Source of the DNA: Porticoccaceae bacterium UBA1989
Lineage (GTDB): Bacteria; Pseudomonadota; Gammaproteobacteria; Pseudomonadales; Porticoccaceae
Length of the DNA stretch: 8,894 nt
Assembly: GCA_002335945.1 (NCBI GenBank)
Contig: DDDD01000162.1
Location: 1 to 8,894 of the forward strand
Direction: 5' to 3'
Below are positions 1 through 6,108 of this stretch, one piece after another; position 1 is the stretch's first letter, and every line of letters starts with the position of its first letter. A program made the position numbers and the translations under genes. The notes beneath the pieces are model-generated. The model was not told the DNA's origin. It was given only the letters and a program-made list of their open reading frames with translations, and did no database searches.

Positions 1-461
1 AACCACTTTTTGCCATCTTAGTAGGTGACAGAGGCGCAGCCATGCTACTCCAATCGATTGGCGCATTATTTTTACCCTGGCTTCTGAGCTTCGCCGGCTA
101 TGCTGTTTATGCCTCGAAAAATCCGGCATGGCGAAAACCGCTCAACAGCCTGATCACCCAATTAATACTGGTGTTCTTGCTGCCGCCGCTTATTAGCTTC
201 GCCCTGTATTTTTGCCTCTGGCACAGTCGCAGCCACACCTTGCGGATATGGCAGAGTATTGAAGAAGAGAGCGAACGCAGGCGCAGTTTTATTGAGGCCG
301 CAATCTATAGCCTGATGGCCTGGACTGCGGCACTAGGTTTTTTATTATTTTTTCAGGGGTCCCTGTCTGCATCTATAGTACAGTTAACCTTCATTGGTCT
401 CGCCGCACTGACAGTTCCTCATATGTTACTCGTCGACCTGGCCTACAACACTAAACAGTAG
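1..461 (+). CDS. blh: Brp/Blh-family beta-carotene 15,15'-dioxygenase, C-terminal part (5' end outside window)
   Basis: The reading frame is open from the left edge (first full codon at 3), so the ATG at 42 is probably an internal methionine and the gene starts upstream. Blh proteins are integral membrane enzymes of roughly 280-300 residues that split beta-carotene into two retinals, the chromophore of microbial rhodopsins. About 153 residues are visible. They are strongly hydrophobic, with about four membrane segments. The motif YFCLWHSRSH (His codons at 222-224 and 234-236) matches the family's HSxxH motif, whose two histidines are thought to bind the catalytic iron. A VPHMLLVD segment close to the C-terminus is also typical. 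The TAG stop at 459-461 is followed 11 nt later by idi, the usual partner in retinal clusters. Family assignment is by motif recognition and context; the other expected histidines lie in the missing N-terminal half. Confidence 0.85.
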   Translation, partial: PLFAILVGDRGAAMLLQSIGALFLPWLLSFAGYAVYASKNPAWRKPLNSLITQLILVFLLPPLISFALYFCLWHSRSHTLRIWQSIEEESERRRSFIEAAIYSLMAWTAALGFLLFFQGSLSASIVQLTFIGLAALTVPHMLLVDLAYNTKQ

Positions 462-472
462 AGGCTGTTGCC

Positions 473-1474
473 ATGACCAATATAAGCAATCGCAAAGACG
501 ACCATATCCAGCTAGCCCTCGAGGCACGTCATCAATCTGAGTTGGGTAGCCGTTTCGATCGCCTAACCTTTGAACACAGCGGCCTCCCAGAGCTGGCTCT
601 AGAAGACACAGACATTGCCTGTCACTTTTTAGGCCGCCCTATTTCCGCACCCTTTATGATCGGCGCCATGACCGGCGGCTGCAACAACGGAGAGCTAATT
701 AATCAGCATCTAGCTGAGGCCGCAGAACATTGCCATATACCCATGGCGCTGGGATCACAGCGCGCCGCCCTAGAACAGGGTCTGGCACAGAATGTGCGCC
801 GTTGGGCACCCAATGCGACAATACTGGGCAATCTTGGTGCTACCCAGTTACAGCAATCCGGCTTGGATCTAGCCAAACGCGCCGTAGAAAGCATTGATGC
901 CAACGCCCTGATAATCCATTTAAATCCCCTGCAAGAGCTAGTACAGCCGAACGGAGACCGAGACTGGAATTTGGTGCTCGATGCCATTCAAACCTGCGCT
1001 AGTGAGCTCTCTGTACCCGTCATTATTAAAGAGGTAGGTTCGGGCATCGGCCCTAGTACCGCGCAAAAATTGGTGGGTGCGGGGGTACAGTGGATTGAAG
1101 TAGCAGGTCGCGGTGGCACGAGTTGGGCGAGCATTGAACTGGCGCGGAATGACTCCACCAGAGAACAGCAAATTGCAGCACCCTTTGTCGACTGGGGGAT
1201 GGATACCGTTGACCTACTATCTCAGGTTCGCAGTGCTTGCGCCGACGTAAACTTGATTGGTTCTGGCGGTGTCCGCAACGGTGTGGATATTGCTAAATGC
1301 ATCCGTTTAGGCGCCCAGATGTCAGCCTTGGCCCAGCCTTTTTTAGCGCCGGCTCTGGAGTCTTCGGAAGCCGTTATCGAAAAAATAGAGATTCTTCAGG
1401 AGCAGCTGCGCTGGACAATGTTTTTGACCGCAAGCCAAAACTTGACGGCATTGCGATCTGCGCCTCTGATATAA
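473..1474 (+). CDS. fni: Type 2 isopentenyl-diphosphate delta-isomerase (FMN-dependent)
   Basis: Interconverts isopentenyl and dimethylallyl diphosphate in the cytoplasm, using reduced FMN and Mg2+, and so feeds carotenoid and retinal synthesis. The 333-residue length is close to the family norm (about 330-370). Hallmarks in order: RKDDH at residues 7-11, MTGG 66-69, GSQR 94-97, NLGA 120-123, HLNPLQE 149-155 (His149, Gln154 and Glu155 correspond to the family's active-site His/Gln/Glu), QPNGDRDW 158-165, KEVG with Lys186, GRGGTSW 212-218, and the flavin-phosphate loop GSGGVRNG 263-270. The ATG at 473 has an AGAGG Shine-Dalgarno at 460-464 overlapping the blh stop codon, with an 8-nt spacer, which points to coupled translation. 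In marine proteorhodopsin clusters this gene commonly sits beside blh. Also named idi in such clusters; it is unrelated to the type 1 (Nudix) Idi of E. coli. Confidence 0.95.
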   Translation: MTNISNRKDDHIQLALEARHQSELGSRFDRLTFEHSGLPELALEDTDIACHFLGRPISAPFMIGAMTGGCNNGELINQHLAEAAEHCHIPMALGSQRAALEQGLAQNVRRWAPNATILGNLGATQLQQSGLDLAKRAVESIDANALIIHLNPLQELVQPNGDRDWNLVLDAIQTCASELSVPVIIKEVGSGIGPSTAQKLVGAGVQWIEVAGRGGTSWASIELARNDSTREQQIAAPFVDWGMDTVDLLSQVRSACADVNLIGSGGVRNGVDIAKCIRLGAQMSALAQPFLAPALESSEAVIEKIEILQEQLRWTMFLTASQNLTALRSAPLI

Positions 1475-1547
1475 AAGCGATTCAGTAGACAGCGCGGCGT
1501 AGGGCTGGTTAAATCCCCCTCAAAATAACCATAACAGGTACTCAATC

Positions 1548-2648
1548 TTGTCCAATATCCAATGGCAAATCGACGCAGGCATTGGTCTGATTACTCTCGA
1601 CCGGCCCAAGGCACTTAATGCTCTGTCACTGGATATGGTGCGCGATCTGCACAGCCTGTTAACCGAATGGCAGGGAAATCCAGAAATAGAAGCGGTGGCC
1701 ATACGTGGCTCCAACAAAATGGGCCCCTTTGGCGCCTTCTGTGCCGGCGGTGATATTCGTTTTTTCCACGAGGCCGCTATTACTAACGACCCTGCCCTGG
1801 AAGATTTTTTTACTGAGGAATACAGTCTCAACCATTTAATTTTTACCTATCCCAAGCCCTATATCGCCTTTATGGACGGCATAGTCATGGGCGGTGGTAT
1901 GGGCATCAGCCAGGGCGCAAGCCTACGCATCGTCACTGAGCGCAGTAAATTGGCCATGCCCGAAACCAATATCGGCCTATTTCCGGATGTTGGCGGCGGC
2001 TACTTTCTCGGGCGTTGTCCGGGCGCCAGCGGTGAATATTTAGCCCTGACCGGACAGCTAATGCTGGGCGCCGAAGCCATTGCGGTAGACCTAGCCGACG
2101 CGGTCGTCGATAGCACGGATATGCCCGCGTTATGGGATTCATTAACCAGCGACCCCGAACTTACGGTCTCAGAGCGTATAGAAGCCCTTCACGACACATT
2201 GGAGACCTCCGCTGAGATAGCCTCACCTGAATGGCTGCACCCCAGCATCGACAGCATCTTTGCCCTTGAGACCATTAAAGATATCGCTGCAGCACTGGAA
2301 AATGACGGCTCGGATTGGGCGGCACAGACCTTAGATGTCCTGCATAAACGTTCGCCGCTAATGCTTCATGTTGTCCTCAAGCAAATACGTACCGGCAGAA
2401 CATTAAGTCTGGCCGATGATCTGCGTATGGAGCTCGATTTAGTTCATCACTGTTTTCATACCGAGCACCTCGGCCGCTCAGGTCACAGCAGTGAAACTGT
2501 CGAAGGTATTCGCGCCCTGGCGATCGACAAAGATCACAACCCCGCGTGGAAGCCCGCGCATATTAACGATGTAACACCAGATATGGTGGAACCGTTCTTC
2601 GTCAGCCCCTGGACAGGAATGACCCATCCACTAGCGCTGTTGAAGTAA
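1548..2648 (+). CDS. 3-hydroxyisobutyryl-CoA hydrolase-like protein (enoyl-CoA hydratase/isomerase superfamily)
   Basis: Probably hydrolyses 3-hydroxyisobutyryl-CoA to free 3-hydroxyisobutyrate in valine degradation. The 366-residue length matches HIBCH-type proteins and exceeds ordinary crotonases (about 260). Key segments: FCAGGDIR at 64-71 and GIVMGGGMGIS at 111-121 (the CoA/oxyanion-hole elements of the crotonase fold), then MPETNIGLFPDVGGGYFL at 137-154. That last block is diagnostic of the HIBCH branch; Glu139 and Asp147 fit its two catalytic acids. The long C-terminal part (about 200-366) is also typical. The start is TTG at 1548: an in-frame TAG at 1500-1502 closes the frame upstream with no ATG in between, ACAGGT at 1534-1539 gives a ribosome site about 8 nt away, and the resulting N-terminus aligns with the family's start. 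No other valine-pathway gene is in view. A related enoyl-CoA hydratase activity cannot be excluded. Confidence 0.88.
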   Translation: MSNIQWQIDAGIGLITLDRPKALNALSLDMVRDLHSLLTEWQGNPEIEAVAIRGSNKMGPFGAFCAGGDIRFFHEAAITNDPALEDFFTEEYSLNHLIFTYPKPYIAFMDGIVMGGGMGISQGASLRIVTERSKLAMPETNIGLFPDVGGGYFLGRCPGASGEYLALTGQLMLGAEAIAVDLADAVVDSTDMPALWDSLTSDPELTVSERIEALHDTLETSAEIASPEWLHPSIDSIFALETIKDIAAALENDGSDWAAQTLDVLHKRSPLMLHVVLKQIRTGRTLSLADDLRMELDLVHHCFHTEHLGRSGHSSETVEGIRALAIDKDHNPAWKPAHINDVTPDMVEPFFVSPWTGMTHPLALLK

Positions 2649-2654
2649 TCGGTT

Positions 2655-2843
2655 ATGCATTTACATGAAGAGCAAATAACCTGCCCTTACTGCTGGGAGA
2701 GTATCACCTTGCTTGTGGACCCCTCAGAATCTCAGACCTATACCGAAGACTGTTTTGTTTGCTGCCGGCCTATTCTAGTGAGTACTGAAGTTGCAGGAGA
2801 GCATGTTTCGGTGCAGGTCACGCAGGAAGACCTGGGCTTTTAA
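2655..2843 (+). CDS. CPXCG motif-containing cysteine-rich protein
   Basis: A 62-residue protein of the small cysteine-rich CPXCG family (Pfam Cys_rich_CPXG type), whose function is unknown. It contains CPYC at residues 10-13 and EDCFVCCRPI at 31-40, giving Cys10, Cys13, Cys33, Cys36 and Cys37. The paired CxxC-type knuckles suggest binding of one zinc ion, though this is inferred. The family's usual glycine after the first CxxC is tryptophan here (CPYCWES), a substitution I believe occurs in other members. The rest of the profile (LVDPSESQTYTEDC) fits the family closely, and no signal peptide is present, so it should be cytoplasmic. It starts 6 nt after the hydrolase stop, so it is almost certainly on the same transcript. 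The Shine-Dalgarno is weak (GAAG at 2642-2645), compatible with translational coupling. Confidence 0.88.
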   Translation: MHLHEEQITCPYCWESITLLVDPSESQTYTEDCFVCCRPILVSTEVAGEHVSVQVTQEDLGF

Positions 2844-2863
2844 ATGGCTCAGCGTCTCGCCCA

Positions 2864-2879
2864 TTAAGATCGACCTTAA
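2864..2879. repeat. Imperfect 16-nt palindrome, possible operator
   Basis: TTAAGATCGACCTTAA reads the same on both strands at 14 of 16 positions (only one symmetric pair breaks the dyad) and is centred on TCGA. It lies 43 nt upstream of the -35 candidate for the receptor. It is of a size and placement that would suit a dimeric regulator, but no regulator gene is nearby and no second copy was found, so the role is inferred. Confidence 0.3.
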
Positions 2880-2921
2880 ATATCACAGCCTGCAATAGAG
2901 TTGTTGTTCAGTAATCTCTTT

Positions 2922-2950
2922 TTGACATCACCAGTCGACCCTATCTAAAT
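2922..2950 (+). promoter_or_regulatory. Candidate sigma-70 promoter for the TonB-dependent receptor
   Basis: TTGACA at 2922-2927 is a perfect -35 hexamer. The best -10 candidates are TCTAAA at 2944-2949 (16-nt spacer, four of six consensus bases) or CTAAAT at 2945-2950 (17-nt spacer). The weak -10 suggests an activator or limited basal expression. It is the only good promoter-like pair seen in this gap. Confidence 0.4.
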
Positions 2951-2980
2951 CTGCTATTGAATTGCCCAGATAAACCAACT

Positions 2981-3133
2981 ATGACTGAAATGTGGTTTGG
3001 GGGAATCATGAATATAATTTTAGGCCGTATTATAAGAATTGACCTAAGTACCGTCTCCTGTAGTGACCACACAACAAGCATTCGTTTGACCGGCGCGCCT
3101 GCATCTGGGCCAGCACCTGTCACGAATCTATAA
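2981..3133 (+). CDS. Possible 50-codon leader ORF upstream of the receptor (speculative)
   Basis: ATG at 2981 opens a 50-codon frame ending with TAA at 3131-3133, 26 nt before the receptor start. An in-frame ATG at 3008 gives a 41-codon version with GGGGGAA at 2999-3005 just ahead, rather too close for an ideal ribosome site. The segment GRIIRIDLST resembles the extreme N-terminus of aldehyde ferredoxin oxidoreductase-family proteins (typically G-K/R-I-L-R-V-D-L-S/T), but nothing after it continues that family. It could be a true leader peptide, a decayed gene fragment, or chance. No function can be assigned. Confidence 0.2.
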   Translation: MTEMWFGGIMNIILGRIIRIDLSTVSCSDHTTSIRLTGAPASGPAPVTNL

Positions 3134-3159
3134 GGACAATTATCTTACAGGAGGTCGTT

Positions 3160-5412
3160 ATGTCACCTTTAACCGTGCCATATAAGCAATCATCAATTAG
3201 CCTAGTTATCGCTGGGTGCCTAGTACCCTTACTTTTCTCCACAGCCACAGTCACTCAAGCGCAGGAAGTAAGGCGCAGCAGTAGCAATATTCTCATGGAG
3301 GAAGTTGTTGTCACCGCGCGTAAACGGGAAGAAGCTATTCAGGATGTTCCCCTATCAATTACCGCGTTTAACGGCGATCAGCTTGAAACATTAAAGATCC
3401 GTGATCTCACCAACCTAGCCGTCACCATGCCCAATGTCGCCCTAGATGACATTGGCACCTCAAGAGGTGTTGCCAATTTTTCCATACGCGGGCTTGGGGT
3501 TAATAGCTCCATCCCCTCAATTGATCCCACCGTGGGGGTATTTGTCGATGGCGTTTACATGGGCCTTAACGCAGGCATTATTTTCGATACCTTCGATTTA
3601 GACAGTATCGAAGTGTTGCGCGGACCCCAGGGAACGTTGTTTGGACGCAATGTCACCGGTGGCGCAGTGCTGATTAATACCGCCCTTCCAGGTGACGAGT
3701 TCGAGGCCAAGTCTCGTATCGCCATAGACGGCGGCAGTGACAATGGCCCCAACAACACCTACATTCAAGCCTCTGCCGGGGGCCCAATAAATGAGGTGCT
3801 TAAAGCTAAAGTGAGCGTTCACTTTAATGATGACGGCGGCTGGTTCACCAACAGCTTTGACGGCGGTGATTTTGGTGAGATAGAGCAATTTATGATTCGC
3901 CCCGTGGTGGTCTATAGCCCCAGTGATACCGTTGAAATGATCACCCGTTTTGAATATGCCAAAACCTCTGGCGATGGCCCAGCAGCACAGTCCCACATGA
4001 GCGGTACAGGAACAACAGGCGCGGTAGCCAGCTTTGGTCGCAATAGCTTTGACTTTTCTATTGATGAAAAAGGCTTTCAGGATACTGAGACTAAATTCCT
4101 AGCATCAGAAGTAAACTGGGATGTCGATTTTGGTGAGGGCACCATTACCAATATCTTTGGCTGGCGCGACTTTAGTCAGAGTAACAATGGTGATATTGAT
4201 GCCCAGCCGGCGCATTTCTTTCATGCACCCGCCTGGCTAGAGGCAGAACAGTTTAGTAATGAACTGCGTTATATCGGTACCTTTAATGAGCGCACTACGG
4301 TCACTGCTGGACTGTTTTACTTCACCAATGACCTTAGCTACCACGAGCGTCGAGTCTTGCTGAGTGGAGCATTAACTCAGGATGGCGGCGGCGATTACGA
4401 GGTAACCACCAAAGCCGTCTTTGCCTCGGTGGACTATGCCGTTAATGACAGTCTCACCCTGACCGCTGGCGCGCGCTTTACCGACGAGGAGAAAGATGTC
4501 GAAATTGCCTCGTTAATCGCCAATGTAAATAGCCCCTGCAAAGTCACCGAAGGTACCTGTCCATTTGATTTCACCGACAATGAATCCTGGGATAGTTTCT
4601 CACCTAAGGTTGGCGCAGCCTATGCCTTTGATGACGACTCTCAAGTTTATGGTCACTGGACAAGAGGATTCCGCTCTGGCGGATACAATCTGCGTAATAC
4701 TTCTGGCGACTTGGTTAACAATGGTCCCGGCCCCTTTGATCAGGAAACCGTTGAGACTGTGGAGTTCGGCTATAAAACCCAGCTGGGTGATCGTGGGCGG
4801 TTAAATGCCGCTATTTTCAATACCCAAGTTGACGACATGCAACGGGAGGTTAATCTCGCTGACCCAGTATCAGGGGTGGTACAGATTATCAAAAACACCG
4901 CGGATGCCAGAATTAATGGTATTGAAGTTGATGGTGCCTATAGCCTCACCGACGATCTGTTCTTCAGCGCCTCTGTGGGCTGGATAGACAGTGAATATGA
5001 TCGCGTACTGTTTGATATTAGTGGCGACGGCATGATCGATAGCGCAGATTTAGCACTCGATCTGCCGCGAGCGGCCAAACTCACCTACAACGTCAGTCTG
5101 TCCCGGGATGACAATGTTGGAGGCTGGTTAATCAGCTCCCGCATCAGCGTATCCCACCGTGATGAGTCGGCATACCTCGACAATAACCTCGGCTCAATTA
5201 ACGAACAGGATATTATCGACGCCGGCATTGATATGTACTCGGGAGATGGCCACTGGAGCATAGGTATCTACGGCAAAAACCTCACCGACGAAGTCAAACA
5301 TGGCGGAGATACACAACTGCCAGTAACGATTGGCCCAGCAGCACTAGGCGGTACTTTTTCACCCCTGGCCAAGGGACGCATCATAGGCGCAGAGGTTACC
5401 TACAACTTCTAA
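3160..5412 (+). CDS. TonB-dependent outer-membrane receptor
   Basis: A 750-residue energy-coupled outer-membrane importer; the substrate is unknown. Residues 1-34 form a signal peptide with a hydrophobic core (about 12-28) and a likely cleavage TQA|QE after Ala34. A TonB-box-like EEVVVTARK sits at 47-55. The plug domain (about 55-175) carries SIRGLG at 108-113, the DPTVGVFVDGVYMG block, and VLRGPQGTLFGRN at 152-164. The rest is the beta-barrel, with typical segments LTLTAGARFTDEEKD, RGFRSGGYNLR and ETVETVEFGYK, and a terminal aromatic residue (YNF). The barrel contains an EF-hand-like loop DISGDGMIDSAD at 619-630 and a close cysteine pair (Cys460, Cys467), both probably in surface loops. ATG 3160 is preceded by AGGAGGT (3149-3155), the strongest ribosome site in the window. 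A terminator follows. The style matches the large receptor sets of Cellvibrionales and sphingomonads, which take up siderophores, glycans and other molecules; neighbours do not reveal which. Confidence 0.96.
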   Translation: MSPLTVPYKQSSISLVIAGCLVPLLFSTATVTQAQEVRRSSSNILMEEVVVTARKREEAIQDVPLSITAFNGDQLETLKIRDLTNLAVTMPNVALDDIGTSRGVANFSIRGLGVNSSIPSIDPTVGVFVDGVYMGLNAGIIFDTFDLDSIEVLRGPQGTLFGRNVTGGAVLINTALPGDEFEAKSRIAIDGGSDNGPNNTYIQASAGGPINEVLKAKVSVHFNDDGGWFTNSFDGGDFGEIEQFMIRPVVVYSPSDTVEMITRFEYAKTSGDGPAAQSHMSGTGTTGAVASFGRNSFDFSIDEKGFQDTETKFLASEVNWDVDFGEGTITNIFGWRDFSQSNNGDIDAQPAHFFHAPAWLEAEQFSNELRYIGTFNERTTVTAGLFYFTNDLSYHERRVLLSGALTQDGGGDYEVTTKAVFASVDYAVNDSLTLTAGARFTDEEKDVEIASLIANVNSPCKVTEGTCPFDFTDNESWDSFSPKVGAAYAFDDDSQVYGHWTRGFRSGGYNLRNTSGDLVNNGPGPFDQETVETVEFGYKTQLGDRGRLNAAIFNTQVDDMQREVNLADPVSGVVQIIKNTADARINGIEVDGAYSLTDDLFFSASVGWIDSEYDRVLFDISGDGMIDSADLALDLPRAAKLTYNVSLSRDDNVGGWLISSRISVSHRDESAYLDNNLGSINEQDIIDAGIDMYSGDGHWSIGIYGKNLTDEVKHGGDTQLPVTIGPAALGGTFSPLAKGRIIGAEVTYNF
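5014..5049 (+). other. EF-hand-like calcium-binding loop within the receptor barrel
   Basis: Codons 619-630 of the receptor encode DISGDGMIDSAD. Ligand positions 1, 3, 5, 9 and 12 are Asp, Ser, Asp, Asp and Asp, with the invariant Gly at 6 and a hydrophobic Ile at 8, exactly the EF-hand/dockerin loop pattern. It follows a predicted strand (ASVGWIDSEYDRVLF) and precedes another strand-forming stretch, so it probably lies in an extracellular or periplasmic loop. Calcium binding is inferred from the pattern only. Confidence 0.55.
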
Positions 5413-5421
5413 CCTAAAATC

Positions 5422-5446
5422 TGGCCGATGCGTCAGATAGCGGCCA
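5422..5446 (+). repeat. Inverted repeat just before the terminator
   Basis: TGGCCG at 5422-5427 pairs with CGGCCA at 5441-5446 around a 13-nt loop, making a six-pair GC-rich stem immediately upstream of the terminator hairpin. It could stabilise the receptor mRNA's 3' end. It competes slightly with the terminator stem only at its outermost A residue. Confidence 0.4.
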
Positions 5447-5482
5447 AGAGCCGCGAACAGAGCAATCAGTTCGCGGCTTTTA
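5446..5482 (+). terminator. Rho-independent terminator after the TonB-dependent receptor
   Basis: AGCCGCGAAC at 5449-5458 pairs perfectly with GTTCGCGGCT at 5469-5478 around a 10-nt loop, and the stem can extend by A-T and G-U pairs into the run of T at 5478-5481. It starts 33 nt after the receptor stop codon. The GC-rich stem is strong but the T-run is short. It isolates the receptor from yaeQ. Confidence 0.85.
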
Positions 5483-5486
5483 ACTG

Positions 5487-5492
5487 TATGAT
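5487..5492 (+). promoter_or_regulatory. Candidate -10 element for yaeQ
   Basis: TATGAT matches five of six bases of the sigma-70 -10 consensus and lies 40 nt before the yaeQ start. A promoter is needed here because a terminator lies just upstream. No acceptable -35 hexamer is present at the right spacing, so this is tentative. Confidence 0.25.
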
Positions 5493-5495
5493 CAC

Positions 5496-5526
5496 CAGCC
5501 TAATCAGACTCATCCAAAACAGGCTG
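5496..5526 (+). promoter_or_regulatory. Hairpin that can cover the yaeQ ribosome-binding site
   Basis: CAGCCT at 5496-5501 is complementary to AGGCTG at 5521-5526 with a 19-nt loop. The AGG at 5521-5523 is the only plausible Shine-Dalgarno for yaeQ (start 5533), so folding would hide it. The stem is short; a regulatory role is inferred. Confidence 0.3.
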
Positions 5527-5532
5527 TAAAAA

Positions 5533-6081
5533 ATGGCGCTCAGTGCAACCATCTGCAAAGCAGAACTTAATATTATCGATATGGATCGCCATTATTATCA
5601 ACAGCACAGTCTCACTCTGGCTCAGCATCCCTCCGAAACCGATCAGCGCCTTATGGTCAGACTGCTGGTGTTTGCCCTGCATGCCAGCGAGTCACTCAGC
5701 TTTACCAAAGGCCTAAGCACCGACGACGAACCCGACCTCTGGCAAAAAAGCCTCAGCGACGATATCGAACTCTGGATTGAACTGGGACTGCCCAGCGAAA
5801 AGCGTCTGAAAAAAGCCTCTGGCCGATCTCAGCAAGTCATTGTTTACACCTATGGCTCAGCCGCCATGTGGTGGAAACAGATGCAGCCGCAGATTGCCCG
5901 CTTTAAAAATATTACTGTCTATCATCTGGATACAGAAACCACTGAAATACTGCAGACCATGAAGCAGCGCAATCTCGATATTCAGGTCAGTATTCAGGAT
6001 CAAGAAGTCACCTTGCACAGCGATAATCAGTCCCTCAGTTTCGTCCCCGAAATAAAAGTCCAAATCGGACAAAAAAGCTAA
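5533..6081 (+). CDS. yaeQ: YaeQ family protein
   Basis: A 182-residue protein, essentially the length of E. coli YaeQ (181), and recognisably similar along its length. It begins MALSATICKAELNI, has SLTLAQHPSET at 26-36, FTKGLSTDDEPDLW at 57-70, WIELGLPSEKRLKKA at 81-95, and the tryptophan-rich MWWKQMQPQ segment near 111-119. YaeQ proteins adopt a restriction-endonuclease-like (PD-(D/E)xK) fold. The acidic residues of DDEPD (64-68), Glu83 and the Lys/Arg cluster at 90-94 are candidates for that site, though no nuclease activity is firmly established. In E. coli it was linked genetically to loss of the RfaH elongation factor. It is cytoplasmic, with no signal peptide. It follows a terminator and is probably the first gene of its transcript; 65 nt separate it from the MFS gene. 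Confidence 0.95.
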   Translation: MALSATICKAELNIIDMDRHYYQQHSLTLAQHPSETDQRLMVRLLVFALHASESLSFTKGLSTDDEPDLWQKSLSDDIELWIELGLPSEKRLKKASGRSQQVIVYTYGSAAMWWKQMQPQIARFKNITVYHLDTETTEILQTMKQRNLDIQVSIQDQEVTLHSDNQSLSFVPEIKVQIGQKS

Positions 6082-6108
6082 AAATTTCCTTTGTGATTTC
6101 GTATTTCG

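Larger units (their letters stand above)
2844..3159 (+). other. Intergenic region upstream of the TonB-dependent receptor
   Basis: A 316-nt stretch with no confident gene. It holds an imperfect palindrome at 2864-2879, a near-consensus -35 box at 2922-2927, a possible short leader ORF at 2981-3133, a hairpin AAACCA/TGGTTT (2972-2977 with 2993-2998), and a CCTGT/ACAGG pairing (3116-3120 with 3147-3151) that overlaps the receptor's strong AGGAGGT ribosome site at 3149-3155. If the promoter at 2922 is used, the receptor mRNA has a leader of about 200 nt. I see no cobalamin-riboswitch box and no T-run terminator for the preceding gene. Confidence 0.6.

Noticed and set aside
42..461. A complete 139-residue membrane protein starting at ATG 42
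   Set aside because: The frame is open to the left edge and the sequence fits the C-terminal half of Blh, so this ATG is most likely an internal methionine.
944..967. QPNGD instead of QPEGD in idi, suspected loss of a catalytic glutamate
   Set aside because: The active-site His, Gln and Glu of the family map to HLNPLQE (149-155), which is intact; the QPxGD position tolerates variation.
703..1171. Minus-strand frames of 94 and 77 codons
   Set aside because: They lie antisense inside the well-supported idi gene and show no family motif; they are shadow frames.
1506..1531. Terminator after idi
   Set aside because: The stem is only six mostly A-T pairs with a long loop and no T-run.
2941..3123. 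Minus-strand 60-codon frame in the intergenic region
   Set aside because: No Shine-Dalgarno, no recognisable motif, and it overlaps the receptor's promoter region.
2956..3159. Cobalamin riboswitch ahead of the receptor
   Set aside because: Such receptors sometimes carry one, but no B12-box-like sequence was found.
3598..3996. Minus-strand frame of 132 codons
   Set aside because: Fully antisense to the plug and early barrel of the receptor, with no recognisable domain.
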